Shown here: positions 8,764-18,361 of the stretch, piece after piece
Position numbering within the stretch: position 1 is the stretch's first letter
How the letters are laid out: each line of letters starts with the position of its first letter
Source of the DNA: Bin55 sp963664665
Lineage (GTDB): Bacteria; Pseudomonadota; Gammaproteobacteria; Pseudomonadales; Azotimanducaceae
Assembly (NCBI GenBank): GCA_963664665.2
Contig: CAXXMH010000008.1
Location: 186,001-250,000, forward strand
Length of the DNA: 64,000 nt
Reading direction: 5' to 3'
Made by a program: the position numbers and the translations under genes
Notes under the pieces: generated by a model
What the model was told of the DNA's origin: nothing
The model's database searches: none
Seen by the model: only the letters and a program-made list of their open reading frames with translations

Positions 8764-9752
8764 GCCAATTCGATCTTTGCACTTTCTCCGGTCTCGTGAG
8801 CGCGATACGCCGCATCCATCAATTCTGTCAATTGAACAGCTTCTTCGATACCAAAGTCAATTTCCGTTCCATCTAAACACCCGTTGATCCACTGGTCGAT
8901 TGGCGAAATCGAACGATCAGGTAATTTCTCGACTTTGTTCCATCCACGCGTATCCAAAGCATCAGATCTAATCTCTACACCTTCCTTGGGAGACAGCATG
9001 CGAACGCCGCCGTTCGTACCGTCTAACTCTAGTGAATAGGAATCTGGATAACCAACAAACGATGTTTCATTTACAGCGATTGCGCCGTTCTCAAATTCGA
9101 TAACCGACACAGCATTGTCTTCTACTGAGCGTTCTGTTATATTGCTAAAAATCGAAACTACGCGCCTTGGTTCTCCTACAAGCCACCTTGCTAGGTACAT
9201 CCCATGAGCACCGAGGTCCATCATCGCGCCTCCTCCGCAAGCCTCGGGGTCGTAGAAGTGTTCTGGTAGCCAATCACGAATCGAACCGGCGTGCGCAATA
9301 CGAATTCTCACTAACGTTACATCACCGACGAGTCCATCTTCAACAGCCTGCTTTGCATATTTGAGTTCTGGCAAGCAACGCCTAGGAAATGAAATACAGA
9401 ACGTTACATTATTACTTTTGATCGCCGCTAAGACGTCACGTGCTTCGCTCACACTCGTCGTTAGAACCTTTTCAGTGAATATGTGTTTACCGGCCTCAGC
9501 GGCAGCAACCAATACATTTCGGTGCATATTCGTAGGCGTTACAACACATACTGCATCCACATCGTCACGATTTAAGAGATCTTCGTAATCTGCAACAAAT
9601 GGAACATTTAGCTCGGTTGCCCAGTCCTTACCACGATCGGCTTGCTCATCCCAAACCGCGACTACCTCGGCAGCTTCATTGCGATTTATTGAATTGCAAT
9701 ACTCATTTGCATGAACATGCCAGCGACTAAGCATCGCAACTCGTAAAGTCAT
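8760..9752 (-). CDS. Gfo/Idh/MocA family oxidoreductase
   Basis: 330 residues. N-terminal Rossmann domain (1-125) with VVAVWDEQADRG at the second strand and the catalytic-Lys motif EKV (usually EKP) near residue 95. The C-terminal alpha/beta domain has MDLGAHGMYLARWLVG, whose His is the usual catalytic or substrate-binding residue. The glycine-rich NAD loop is replaced by SRWHVHA, a pattern seen in some clades acting on sugar acids or inositols. The substrate is unknown. It is a single gene; its 3' end overlaps the THX gene. Confidence 0.85.
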   Translation of the reverse strand: MTLRVAMLSRWHVHANEYCNSINRNEAAEVVAVWDEQADRGKDWATELNVPFVADYEDLLNRDDVDAVCVVTPTNMHRNVLVAAAEAGKHIFTEKVLTTSVSEARDVLAAIKSNNVTFCISFPRRCLPELKYAKQAVEDGLVGDVTLVRIRIAHAGSIRDWLPEHFYDPEACGGGAMMDLGAHGMYLARWLVGEPRRVVSIFSNITERSVEDNAVSVIEFENGAIAVNETSFVGYPDSYSLELDGTNGGVRMLSPKEGVEIRSDALDTRGWNKVEKLPDRSISPIDQWINGCLDGTEIDFGIEEAVQLTELMDAAYRAHETGESAKIELA

Positions 9753-9813
9753 AGTTCTCGATTTATGTTAATTCAATACGATAGCGTGAATTCTGCCGTC
9801 ACACTTCAATTTA

Positions 9814-10374
9814 CTAGTGTGAAACAGTTCCGAATCCCGATGAGCCAGGACTGGATTCGCCACTCGGTGTGTCAGAAGTAGATACTTCCTCAGCACTATC
9901 GCTCGGTGAGCTAACTTCGATACTCGACGTTGAAGAGCTCGTTTCACCGCTCCCTTTAGGAAAGTACACGCGTCCCCGCTTTTCGATTTGACCGTCATCA
10001 AAAAGCGCACGAAGTGTGTTAGATACGTATTGATGGCCGGCCTTATCAGAACCCATATTTAGCTCCTGAAGGATAGCGTTACGTTTGATACCGCCAGAGC
10101 TAGCGCTGATTACGCGTAATACCCGCTGCTTCACCCCTTTTCGGTTCCTACGCTTTCGGCGCCCACCGTCACTAGGTGTCACTTGTCGACCGGACGCTTT
10201 TGATTTAGAACCAAAAGTCGCATCCATAAATTCCTGTAGCATTTCCTGCTTTTTCGCGTTCTCCGCGATTTTTCGGTCGATATCTGCGGTGATTTCAGCT
10301 CGTTTCTTTTCAAGACCCTTCGCGTCGCTTTTTAAACGCTTCATTTCTGCATTTAATGCCGATTTCAGTGCCAT
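9814..10374 (-). CDS. Hypothetical protein: coiled coil plus winged-helix-like domain
   Basis: 186 residues, not recognised. Residues about 1-55 form a Lys/Glu-rich coiled coil. A basic patch GGRRKRRNRKG (about 70-80) follows, then a domain of about 60 residues (GVKQRVLRVI...ALFDDGQIEKRGRVYFPKG) that reads like a winged helix with a beta-hairpin wing. The last 45 residues are almost entirely Ser, Thr, Glu and Gly. Oligomerisation plus DNA binding is a reasonable guess, similar in layout to nucleoid-associated or histone-like proteins. It is divergent from the dioxygenase gene across about 90 AT-rich bp. Confidence 0.6.
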   Translation of the reverse strand: MALKSALNAEMKRLKSDAKGLEKKRAEITADIDRKIAENAKKQEMLQEFMDATFGSKSKASGRQVTPSDGGRRKRRNRKGVKQRVLRVISASSGGIKRNAILQELNMGSDKAGHQYVSNTLRALFDDGQIEKRGRVYFPKGSGETSSSTSSIEVSSPSDSAEEVSTSDTPSGESSPGSSGFGTVSH

Positions 10375-10463
10375 TCCGAAAAACCTAATGACCGACTTTG
10401 TTTATTATTATAAACAAGAACATTTTCTCCTAAATCTATTATTTGATCGACACGGATAATGAA

Positions 10464-11930
10464 ATGTCAGATTTACAGAACTCGTTAACAGATGATCAAA
10501 TTTCAAAATTCTTAGCCGACGGATACCTAGATGTCGAACTAAACCTCGATCCGATGGAACACAGTTCAATCTACTTCGAGACTGATAGATTATTTCAAAC
10601 TTTAAAGCAAGGTGCGAATCCTCATAACAACATCGTGCCTATGGTCCCAAATCTCTACGACGTATTGAATGACGTCAACCTTAAAAGCGCGTTGACGTCG
10701 TTAGTTGGTCCAAACTATCTTCTCCATCCACATCGTCACTGCCATACAAATTTCCCGAAAAACCATAACTCAAAAGTTGGGATGCTACAACCGTTCCACA
10801 AGGATGGGCACGCTCACCGACCAAGACCTCGACATCGAGAGCCGCGTTGGCTAATCCTGTTCTACAGTCCGCAAGACACGCCATTACATCGCGGACCGAC
10901 CGCGGTGATTCCTGGAAGTCACTTGCTAAGACAGCTATCTGCGGAACAAGAATCGAGGACTCTTCCTTCGATGACTCATGCGCAAGAAGGATTTACGACG
11001 GATTCATCGTTCTACATCAATGAAGTTAGGCCTTTGACTGGACCGCCACGCGCGGTTCTATGCCATTTTGATCTTGGTCATGGCGCTATGGTCAATTCAA
11101 GTGTCCTACCCCGCTACGTTCATAAATTCGTGGTGATGAGGACTGAAGAACCAACACCACGTCCTGATCTCAGCACGGTACGCACGGCGGACCCAATCCA
11201 CGCGCATTTATGGGAGTGGCTCGGTAGGACCTGTGAATTACATGCAAATCCTGAAGCCGATATCAATGCGTGGCGCAAACGCCTCCAGTCGGCGAACCAG
11301 ATTGAGTCCGCACGCGCAATCTACGAGAGCCAACTTATCGCAAAAACGGACTATGACGCAGCGTTCGAGATATTAGAAGCACAGGTTGCGAGGGAACTCG
11401 CTGGCTATTCTGACAATGAGGTGCTAAATACGGCAGATTCGGTCAACGGACTCGTAAAGATTGGCGCTTTCCATCGATTACATTTGATGCTCGATAGTGA
11501 CGCACCTGCGCTGGTTGCCTCGGCCGCGTATGGCTTAGGTCAACTTCGCGACGCCGCTGCCCTGCCGAAACTACGAGAGCTGATGGATCATCCAAATAAT
11601 GGTGTCGTTCGACACGCCGTCTCAGCCATAGGCATCATTTCGTCAGCAACGCATACAGATCTACAAGACACCTTGGACGCGTTCGCTCGCAAGTTTGATG
11701 AAGAAGCCGATTGGGATATTCGCCTATTTATCGTGCAAGCGGTCATTCGTATGGGCATTCTTGACGACGCAATGCCGTTGCTCTGTCGTGCCGCGAGTGA
11801 CGAAAATGCGTACGTGAACAGCTTCGCGATTGAGCAACTTTGTCGCTTCGACACGGATGTCGCCCGTCAAGCTGTGATTGAACCGCTGCGTCGCCAACGA
11901 TGGTTCCCAGATCCGGTCTTCGCCATCTAA
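10464..11930 (+). CDS. PhyH-type Fe(II)/2-oxoglutarate dioxygenase with C-terminal HEAT repeats
   Basis: 488 residues. Residues about 10-260 match phytanoyl-CoA dioxygenase-like enzymes: HxD iron motif in PFHKDGHAH, IPGSHLL, and a distal His in FDLGHGAM. From about 345 to 480 the sequence becomes HEAT/PBS-like helical repeats (AAYGLGQLRDAAALPKLREL, then AVSAIG, then AFEIL-type helices), which normally mediate protein contacts. The fusion is unusual. An in-frame TTG at 10443 is an alternative start. It is followed after 4 nt by an amidase, so the two are probably one operon acting on a shared, unknown metabolite. Confidence 0.82.
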   Translation: MSDLQNSLTDDQISKFLADGYLDVELNLDPMEHSSIYFETDRLFQTLKQGANPHNNIVPMVPNLYDVLNDVNLKSALTSLVGPNYLLHPHRHCHTNFPKNHNSKVGMLQPFHKDGHAHRPRPRHREPRWLILFYSPQDTPLHRGPTAVIPGSHLLRQLSAEQESRTLPSMTHAQEGFTTDSSFYINEVRPLTGPPRAVLCHFDLGHGAMVNSSVLPRYVHKFVVMRTEEPTPRPDLSTVRTADPIHAHLWEWLGRTCELHANPEADINAWRKRLQSANQIESARAIYESQLIAKTDYDAAFEILEAQVARELAGYSDNEVLNTADSVNGLVKIGAFHRLHLMLDSDAPALVASAAYGLGQLRDAAALPKLRELMDHPNNGVVRHAVSAIGIISSATHTDLQDTLDAFARKFDEEADWDIRLFIVQAVIRMGILDDAMPLLCRAASDENAYVNSFAIEQLCRFDTDVARQAVIEPLRRQRWFPDPVFAI

Positions 11931-11934
11931 TCCA

Positions 11935-13314
11935 ATGAACGAATTGCTACTCCATGACGCGCACACCATGCGTGAGCTGCTGATTACGCGTTCAGTTTCC
12001 GCTGTTGAGCTTCTTAGCGCACATATTGAGCATATCGAGCAAGTAAATGATCAAGTAAACGCGATCGTTACGACTTGTTTCGACAAAGCCATGACGCGTG
12101 CGAAGGCACTCGACGATTCCGATCTCGAAGCAGGACTACTGGCAGGAATCCCCATCCCTCACAAAGACTTGGTTCCTACCAAAGATCTACGGACTACGTA
12201 CGGATCTACGCTTTTCCGCGACCACATTCCTGCACAAAATGACTACATCATCGATCGTATGCAGCAAGCGGGCGCGATCACCATCGGCAAGACCAACGTA
12301 CCCGAGTTCGGTGCAGGCTCACACACGTTCAATCGGGTATTCGGTCCAACTAACAATCCATACAACATTGAAAGAACCTGCGGCGGTAGTAGTGGCGGCG
12401 CTGCAGTAGCACTCGCGACCCATATGGCAGTTTTAGCTGACGGCAGCGACCTCGGTGGCTCACTGCGCAACCCGGCATCGTTCTGTAATGTGATCGGCTT
12501 TCGACCGACGAACAACATACTCCCGCCGTCGCTTTCCGGGGACCATTCGCGAAACCTCGCCTCGCTAGGTCCTATGGCGCGCAACGTCGACGGGGTGGCA
12601 CTGCTGTTCGAAGTACTTCGACAAGAACATCCAAATCCGACGCTGTCTCGTCTAGAACCCCTGTCATTGGCAGGACTTCGTATTGCCTTCACTGAGGACT
12701 TCGGCGAGTTACCCGTTGTGCCGGAAATTAGGTCTGTCGTCCAACGTGTCGCAAGCACTCTCAGCGACGCTGGTGCACGCGTCAAGGAGGCCACACCTAA
12801 CCTAAGTGGTGCACGCGACATATTCCAGACTCTTCGCGGATTGAGTTTTCGAAATCGCTACGACAGCTTTAGTGCCCGAGAGAAAACAGAACTCAAGCCA
12901 ACAATCCTATGGAACCTCGCGCTTGGACTCGCTATCGATGACGACGACGTTCAGCGAGCACAGCGACACCGTGATGCACTGCGGAATCGAGTGGATACTT
13001 TCTTCGAAGAATACGACTTGCTTGTCGGTCCGACCACTCAAGTACTGCCGTTTCCAATCCCGGTTGAATGGATTCGCGAAATTGAAGGGGTTCCGATGAA
13101 CACCTACATCGACTGGATGGAGTCTTGTAGTTGGATCACCACGACGGAGTGTCCAGCGCTGTCGATGCCAGCAGGATTCGCAGACGGATTGCCCGTAGGT
13201 ATTCAACTTATCGCAAAGCGAGACGCCGATTTCGAACTTCTGCGAATCGCTAAATCCGTTGAAACGATGGTCAGTACCGCCGACGTTCTACCTGAATTCC
13301 TGTGTGGCGACTAA
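11935..13314 (+). CDS. Amidase signature family hydrolase
   Basis: 459 residues. The Ser-cisSer-Lys triad is present: Lys in IPIPHKDL, cis-Ser in GGSSGGAA and nucleophile Ser in DGSDLGGSLRNPA. The C-terminal stretch LSMPAGFADGLPVGIQLIA is typical of the family. Members hydrolyse amides ranging from indoleacetamide to nylon oligomers; substrate cannot be assigned. The start at 11935 was chosen because it lies just after the dioxygenase stop; an in-frame ATG at 11878 would overlap that gene. It is followed by an overlapping membrane-protein gene. Confidence 0.9.
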   Translation: MNELLLHDAHTMRELLITRSVSAVELLSAHIEHIEQVNDQVNAIVTTCFDKAMTRAKALDDSDLEAGLLAGIPIPHKDLVPTKDLRTTYGSTLFRDHIPAQNDYIIDRMQQAGAITIGKTNVPEFGAGSHTFNRVFGPTNNPYNIERTCGGSSGGAAVALATHMAVLADGSDLGGSLRNPASFCNVIGFRPTNNILPPSLSGDHSRNLASLGPMARNVDGVALLFEVLRQEHPNPTLSRLEPLSLAGLRIAFTEDFGELPVVPEIRSVVQRVASTLSDAGARVKEATPNLSGARDIFQTLRGLSFRNRYDSFSAREKTELKPTILWNLALGLAIDDDDVQRAQRHRDALRNRVDTFFEEYDLLVGPTTQVLPFPIPVEWIREIEGVPMNTYIDWMESCSWITTTECPALSMPAGFADGLPVGIQLIAKRDADFELLRIAKSVETMVSTADVLPEFLCGD

Positions 13315-13835
13315 TCTGGCGGCTAACCACCATAGGCGTCCCCCTCAAATTCCAGAGCGATGTGGACACCGAAGAGTTGCTCAAGCGCATTCAGAAGAAA
13401 TCCGTTTGGCAGGCATTACGCAGCCAAAAGGTGTCGAATAAAGTCGCTTTTCGTCTTCATCGTAACCACTTGGTGGCGTATGTCGTTCGAGTGAGTTTTT
13501 GGGTTCTCGTGCGACCTGTGTTTTATGCGGATGTCAATACCGTTGGTGCAGCTACCGAGATATCGGGTAGATTCCTATTTCAAAAACTCGTGCGGACCGT
13601 GATTTGGCTAGTTACTTTATTTGCGCTAATCTACGAAGGGATCTGGGTGCTTAGGTGCTTGAATGGCGTCCGTGACGGGCTGCCGTGGGATCTCCTGATC
13701 GGATATTTCGCGATGCTGCTACCAAGTTTTGTGGTGATCGGAGCGATTTTTCTCGTATTGACTCGCTTTACACAACGTAACGTCCAGGACATCAACCTGT
13801 TGACCGATGAACTGAAGGTGATCGCTACTCGATAA
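13302..13835 (+). CDS. Small membrane protein of unknown function
   Basis: 177 residues from a GTG start overlapping the amidase stop by 13 nt. Two hydrophobic helices are visible (about 103-120 and 136-158), with a basic N-terminal half containing KKSVWQALRSQKV and RLHRNHLVAYVVRV. No recognised domain. The overlap suggests translation coupled to the amidase, but the frame could also start later, at the ATG-free V residues downstream. The 3' end overlaps the convergent lipoprotein gene by 11 nt. Confidence 0.6.
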   Translation: MWRLIWRLTTIGVPLKFQSDVDTEELLKRIQKKSVWQALRSQKVSNKVAFRLHRNHLVAYVVRVSFWVLVRPVFYADVNTVGAATEISGRFLFQKLVRTVIWLVTLFALIYEGIWVLRCLNGVRDGLPWDLLIGYFAMLLPSFVVIGAIFLVLTRFTQRNVQDINLLTDELKVIATR

Positions 13836-14199
13836 ACTCTAAATAGGACATGTCACCGTCCTGTAACGTAAAAGAGATTCTGCTTTGAATGTTCTCTACC
13901 GTCTCAGGAATACCTGCTCGTTTCTGTGGCTGAAACCGCCACGTGCTCACAAAATCGATTGCGGCCTGATCAAAAACGTCGCTTGGAGTTGAACTGACGA
14001 TACGAATATTGCTGACCTCCCCTTCTTCGCTCACATCGTACGAAAGGAGTACCGATCCTTCAACTTTCGCTTCTCGCGATGCCGAAGGATAGGCCAATCT
14101 GCCACTCTCAAGCAGAATTGGCGGGACGACGACAGTTCCGCAACTAACCAGCATTAGAACGGCTACCGTAAGCAGCACGTTTCCTTTAGAGAGACGCAT
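13825..14199 (-). CDS. TonB C-terminal-domain lipoprotein
   Basis: 124 residues. The signal peptide ends in lipobox LVSC (Cys at about 20), so the mature protein is a lipoprotein. The rest is a TonB C-terminal domain: YPSASREAKVEGSVLLSYDV, then GEVSNIRIVSSTPSDVFDQAA and FVSTWRFQPQK. It lacks the N-terminal membrane anchor and Pro-rich spacer of real TonB, so it probably has an envelope structural or assembly role rather than energy coupling. The longer reading from 14247 is less likely because the signal peptide begins at MRLSKG. Confidence 0.78.
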   Translation of the reverse strand: MRLSKGNVLLTVAVLMLVSCGTVVVPPILLESGRLAYPSASREAKVEGSVLLSYDVSEEGEVSNIRIVSSTPSDVFDQAAIDFVSTWRFQPQKRAGIPETVENIQSRISFTLQDGDMSYLEFIE

Positions 14200-14294
14200 C
14201 GCGCTCAATTCAATCTCTACGAATGACGTGTTTATACCCTCTAACAAGAGTGAGCTGTCGATTTAAAATGAAGACATCCTCAGGAGTAGACGCG

Positions 14295-15467
14295 ATGCAA
14301 CCGATTTCAGCTGATTCTCACGTTGTCGAAGGTCGCGAGGTCTTCACTGGCTTGGCCGAGCGATTTGGCGACGAAGCGCCAAGAATCATGAACGTTGGCG
14401 ATCAGGTCGATGCGATCGTGGTTCCTGCCAGGGGTATGCGAGGCGTGAGCGTCGCACAAATGGGGATGGCCGCGACGCGACTTCGACGAAACGAACCGCT
14501 GAATCGGAAGAAAGGTCACAAACCTGATGTCGCGCATATGCAAGATCCAGAGCTTGTCGCTCTTTTCAAGAGCGGTTATGCCGGTATGCGCCGTGGACTG
14601 GTTGACGGCGCACACCGATATGAGGATCAAGACATAGATGGTTTAGCATGCGAATTCCTCTACCCAGGTTATTTCGGGATGTTCGGCATGAAGAACACCG
14701 AACTACTGGTCGCATTGCAAAAAAACTACAACGACTGGTTGCATGACTACGAAGTAGCAAGTAACGGCCGATTACATGGCTTACCCGCAATTCCAGTGCA
14801 GAATCCACAAGCCGCGATTGAAGAACTCAAGAGAGTGATCAAGCTTGGCTTCAAAGGTGGGTGCATTCCCTGCACCTCACCGGCGGAACGCCCTTACTAC
14901 GATGACGCGTACGAACCACTCTGGACTATCGCTGAAGAAGCGAATTTCCCGCTTTCGATGCACGTGGGATGTAGTTCCTATGTGCCTCGAGAGTATCGCA
15001 GCAAACCGCTACGACCGGATGGTATCGCCGGATATGCGTCTACACAACACACAGTTCAATCAACGATTGTTGAATTCATGTGTCGCGGCGTGTGCGAAAG
15101 GCACCCAAATCTAAAGATCGTAGTCGCTGAATTCAATGCCGGGTGGATTGCGCATTGGCTTGATCGCGTTGAACAAGGACTCCAAAGAGAGCGCCGTAAT
15201 ATGGCAGAGTCGTACACAGGCGCGCATCCGCATGAAATTTGGCACCGACAGTTCTACGCAACAATCGAAGACGATCAACCGGCGTTGGCAACGCGCCATC
15301 TGATCGGTGTAGATAACCTCATGTGGGGTTCAGACTACCCGCACACAGATTCGACATGGCCATGCTCAATCGAGGTTCTTGAAGAAGTGTTTGAAGGTGT
15401 CGACGCAGAGGACCGAGACAAAATCACGCGTACAAACGTCGAAAAGCTCTACGGACTGTCGAATTAG
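14295..15467 (+). CDS. Amidohydrolase family 2 (metal-dependent hydrolase/decarboxylase)
   Basis: 390 residues; TIM-barrel amidohydrolase of the ACMSD/gamma-resorcylate decarboxylase group. Metal ligands: DSHVVE at the first strand (DxH), His in SMHVG, and Asp in GSDYPHTDSTWP near the C-terminus. The start ATG at 14295 has AGGAG eight nt upstream; in-frame ATGs at 14223 and 14268 lack one. The group hydrolyses or decarboxylates aromatic acids and is often found with acyl-CoA degradation genes, but no linked pathway gene is adjacent. Convergent with the GH20-kinase gene with no spacing. Confidence 0.88.
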   Translation: MQPISADSHVVEGREVFTGLAERFGDEAPRIMNVGDQVDAIVVPARGMRGVSVAQMGMAATRLRRNEPLNRKKGHKPDVAHMQDPELVALFKSGYAGMRRGLVDGAHRYEDQDIDGLACEFLYPGYFGMFGMKNTELLVALQKNYNDWLHDYEVASNGRLHGLPAIPVQNPQAAIEELKRVIKLGFKGGCIPCTSPAERPYYDDAYEPLWTIAEEANFPLSMHVGCSSYVPREYRSKPLRPDGIAGYASTQHTVQSTIVEFMCRGVCERHPNLKIVVAEFNAGWIAHWLDRVEQGLQRERRNMAESYTGAHPHEIWHRQFYATIEDDQPALATRHLIGVDNLMWGSDYPHTDSTWPCSIEVLEEVFEGVDAEDRDKITRTNVEKLYGLSN

Positions 15468-18359
15468 CTAAGGCTTTTCCTGTAGCCATTCATGGAGATC
15501 TGAAGCGACTTGAGCCAATCGTTCGCTCAGCGCGAACTGCTCCTTAGCGCGGTTCAGATTGTCACCGCGGTCGCTCACTTTGAAATACGTGTCGCCCCGG
15601 AAATGATCCGCTAAGAACCGCACCCCGAGCATGAAACTCATATACGAGGGTGCGTGCGCAAAACTCTCTACGGATTGACGATCAATCTCATATCCCTTCA
15701 CGAATCCCGCTGTGATCGCGCAAATCCGTCCATTCGCCTCAGTCTTGTCGAACTTGCCCGTCAACACGGAGCGAATCAAATCACCGAAATCCCACGCTGG
15801 GTGACCCCACATGATGGTGTCCAGATCGACGATCTTTTTGACATGCGGCGCATCGATTTCAAACAGCAGGTTGTTGACTTTACAGTCGCCATGGATGACG
15901 TGAAATTCACTTCGATCAAACGGAGGTAACGACGATCGGCGATTGGTCACGAACTCGATGCAGTCGCGACCGTCCGCTGTTGCGTTATAAGAGTCCAATT
16001 CACGTAGGTACACATCGATGTCATGGAAGCCAGAAATGACAGGCTCTGGCCGTTCGGTACAGTTCTGAAGTTTCGATAAAAACCTGCCGAAGCCAAGCCC
16101 CGCTGCTTCGCATAGTTCCGTCGGTAGCACATCAAAATTGCGTGCTTTTATGAATTGTGCAGCGCGCCATACTTCCCCGTTCACGCCGACTACGTGATCT
16201 CGTCCATCTGTCGTCTCTAGATAAGCAGGCACAAAATTTTGGATTACCGGATCAAGTTTTCTTCGATTGTTGAGTACTGCCGACACATCAAACACCGAGC
16301 TGTTTATGCGTTGGAGGAGCACTTTTTCGTCCACCACGAATGTGTCGTTGATATGTCCCTTGGTGATTTCCTCAACAACTCCGTCGTTCGCACCAAATCG
16401 GTGAGCGATTCTTCGAATCGCCTGGTGAAGCACAGGTGCGGCAACCGGAAGTAGGTACTCTCCAACTGGCTCTACTAATGTCATATCTACGGGCAATTTA
16501 TCTCGATGAATCTCTGCGAGCAAACTTAAGCGGTGGCTTGCTTCTTTTAGTTCAACCAAACGTGGTTCCTTCGCAGCGTATTCATCCAACGCTTTTTTCT
16601 GGTTTCGCCATCCCTCGCACCATTCATTTATCGACAGAGAGTCACGTATAGCCGCTTTAACACGACGCGCTTCAAGACTCTCAGGCGGCAAATAGTCAAT
16701 GACTCGATTTAATTCGCTATCGACATCGTAAGGTCTTGCATAAGAACTCTCAACTTGACCTGACGTACGGGCTCGAACGCGCCGTATCCCGATCAATCTC
16801 GCGTACCACTTAACTGGCTCCAGTTGCTGAATCAACGGCTGCAATTCGGGTGGACTTAGCTCATGCGGCATCCTCATAAGCGAGTCGATGCCGAGTTTCT
16901 CCCGCCAATACGCAACGCCACCTTCAAGACGATCGTACATGCGCGACTCTTCGATGCTTTGATTTCCGGACCAAAAGCGTTCTGCAATGGCAGGCATCCG
17001 ACTCCAAACACGGGTATGTAGCGTGTCTTCATCGACGATTTCGCTCCACATACATGCTTCGCCTCCCAAGATGTCGCCACTGTCGCGTCTTTTCAATGAC
17101 GGAAACGCACCAAAATTTGCTTGCCACCGCAGTCCAGCCGCTACATGCGCAAGTCGAGAGTCTTCGGCTACCTGAGCATCCGCTTCTTTGGCAGAGGCGG
17201 TCGACATCGAAGGTTCATACCGAAAGTGATAGTCTGCAGGTAGAAGTAAATCCAGGTAATAAGGTGAAGACACGATGGTCGCGTGACCACTTTCGCGAGC
17301 TGCATCGCGAGCCTTTGTGCCACGCCAAGCTTGTATCACGAATTGCTGCGGCAACTGTTCTGCCAGCACCTCATCCCACCCAACCACCCGTTTACCGAGC
17401 GTGACGAGGTGGTCTGCGAGCTCCGTTATAAACCAGGTTTGGAGCTCATGTGACGTAGCCATCCCGCGAGATGCCATCCACGCTTGAATCCTGGAGTTTC
17501 TGTCCCACCAGGTGGGGTTGACCTCGTCCCCTCCCACGTGTACATGACTATCGGGGAACACCTCGGCGAGCTCTTTGAACACGTGCTTGATCGCTTCGAG
17601 GACCTCAGGCTTGGTCGGATCAAGGCATGCTTCATGCACACCGAAACCGGTAGAAGGTCTTTCCAGTCCGCCAGCTCCCCATTCTGGATATGCCCAGACC
17701 CAACTCGTTGTATGCCCCGGCACATCCAATTCCGGTACGATGCGGATACCCCGATCTGCCGCAAACGTAATCAGATCTTGCAGATCTTCGGACGAATAGC
17801 TTTCGGTCAGTGCTAGAAGTGGGAATCGTTTACTTCTGAACCGGCAAGCTTGATCATTTGAGAGATTAAGGTGCAACACATTCAACCGATAGCATGCCAT
17901 CAGTTCGACGGTTTGCTTTAGCGTCGGGACGGAGATGAAATGGCGACTGGTATCGATCATTAATCCCCGCCACGAGTAAACAGGTTCGTCGACAAGATGG
18001 CAGAACGGGAGCGAACCGTCATGCCACTCGAGCGCCGCTAGCACACTACACGCAGTGATCGCTCCCCAAGTTGCATCGGCACGGATCTCAATACCCTCTT
18101 TCGAGACTCGCACCTCGTACGCATAGCTGTCCTCGAGACGTGGGACCTCTTCAATGACATTCGAGACCTGTACTTGAATCGGATATCGGTCAAGGCTAAA
18201 TCGTCCGATCGCACTTGTGATACGGTGATCCTTCGTGCCACCCGGTACGATGGTCGACGACGACGGTTGGAGCGATCCGGATTGATCTAGGTGTCGGATT
18301 TCACGAACGCTCGGCAACAAGATGCCTAGCGCGGCGGGTTGGGGTTGTGTCTTCGCCAA
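15468..18359 (-). CDS. Fusion: GH20 beta-N-acetylhexosaminidase + APH-type sugar kinase
   Basis: 963 residues in one frame. N-terminal half (about 30-520) is glycoside hydrolase family 20: SWRGLMIDTSRHF, LNVLHLNLSNDQ, PELDVPGHT and the catalytic Asp-Glu in HVHVGGDEV (D278-E279). C-terminal half (about 645-960) is an aminoglycoside-phosphotransferase fold close to N-acetylhexosamine kinases: ITKGHINDTFVV, catalytic HGDCKVNN at 823 and metal-binding VDLDTIMWG. There is no signal peptide, so it should act in the cytoplasm. The predicted combined job is cleaving terminal GlcNAc/GalNAc and phosphorylating the freed sugar. A central linker (about 520-640) is helical. Its promoter is shared with or near ribH, 2 nt upstream. 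Confidence 0.85.
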   Translation of the reverse strand: MAKTQPQPAALGILLPSVREIRHLDQSGSLQPSSSTIVPGGTKDHRITSAIGRFSLDRYPIQVQVSNVIEEVPRLEDSYAYEVRVSKEGIEIRADATWGAITACSVLAALEWHDGSLPFCHLVDEPVYSWRGLMIDTSRHFISVPTLKQTVELMACYRLNVLHLNLSNDQACRFRSKRFPLLALTESYSSEDLQDLITFAADRGIRIVPELDVPGHTTSWVWAYPEWGAGGLERPSTGFGVHEACLDPTKPEVLEAIKHVFKELAEVFPDSHVHVGGDEVNPTWWDRNSRIQAWMASRGMATSHELQTWFITELADHLVTLGKRVVGWDEVLAEQLPQQFVIQAWRGTKARDAARESGHATIVSSPYYLDLLLPADYHFRYEPSMSTASAKEADAQVAEDSRLAHVAAGLRWQANFGAFPSLKRRDSGDILGGEACMWSEIVDEDTLHTRVWSRMPAIAERFWSGNQSIEESRMYDRLEGGVAYWREKLGIDSLMRMPHELSPPELQPLIQQLEPVKWYARLIGIRRVRARTSGQVESSYARPYDVDSELNRVIDYLPPESLEARRVKAAIRDSLSINEWCEGWRNQKKALDEYAAKEPRLVELKEASHRLSLLAEIHRDKLPVDMTLVEPVGEYLLPVAAPVLHQAIRRIAHRFGANDGVVEEITKGHINDTFVVDEKVLLQRINSSVFDVSAVLNNRRKLDPVIQNFVPAYLETTDGRDHVVGVNGEVWRAAQFIKARNFDVLPTELCEAAGLGFGRFLSKLQNCTERPEPVISGFHDIDVYLRELDSYNATADGRDCIEFVTNRRSSLPPFDRSEFHVIHGDCKVNNLLFEIDAPHVKKIVDLDTIMWGHPAWDFGDLIRSVLTGKFDKTEANGRICAITAGFVKGYEIDRQSVESFAHAPSYMSFMLGVRFLADHFRGDTYFKVSDRGDNLNRAKEQFALSERLAQVASDLHEWLQEKP

Positions 18360-18361
18360 GC

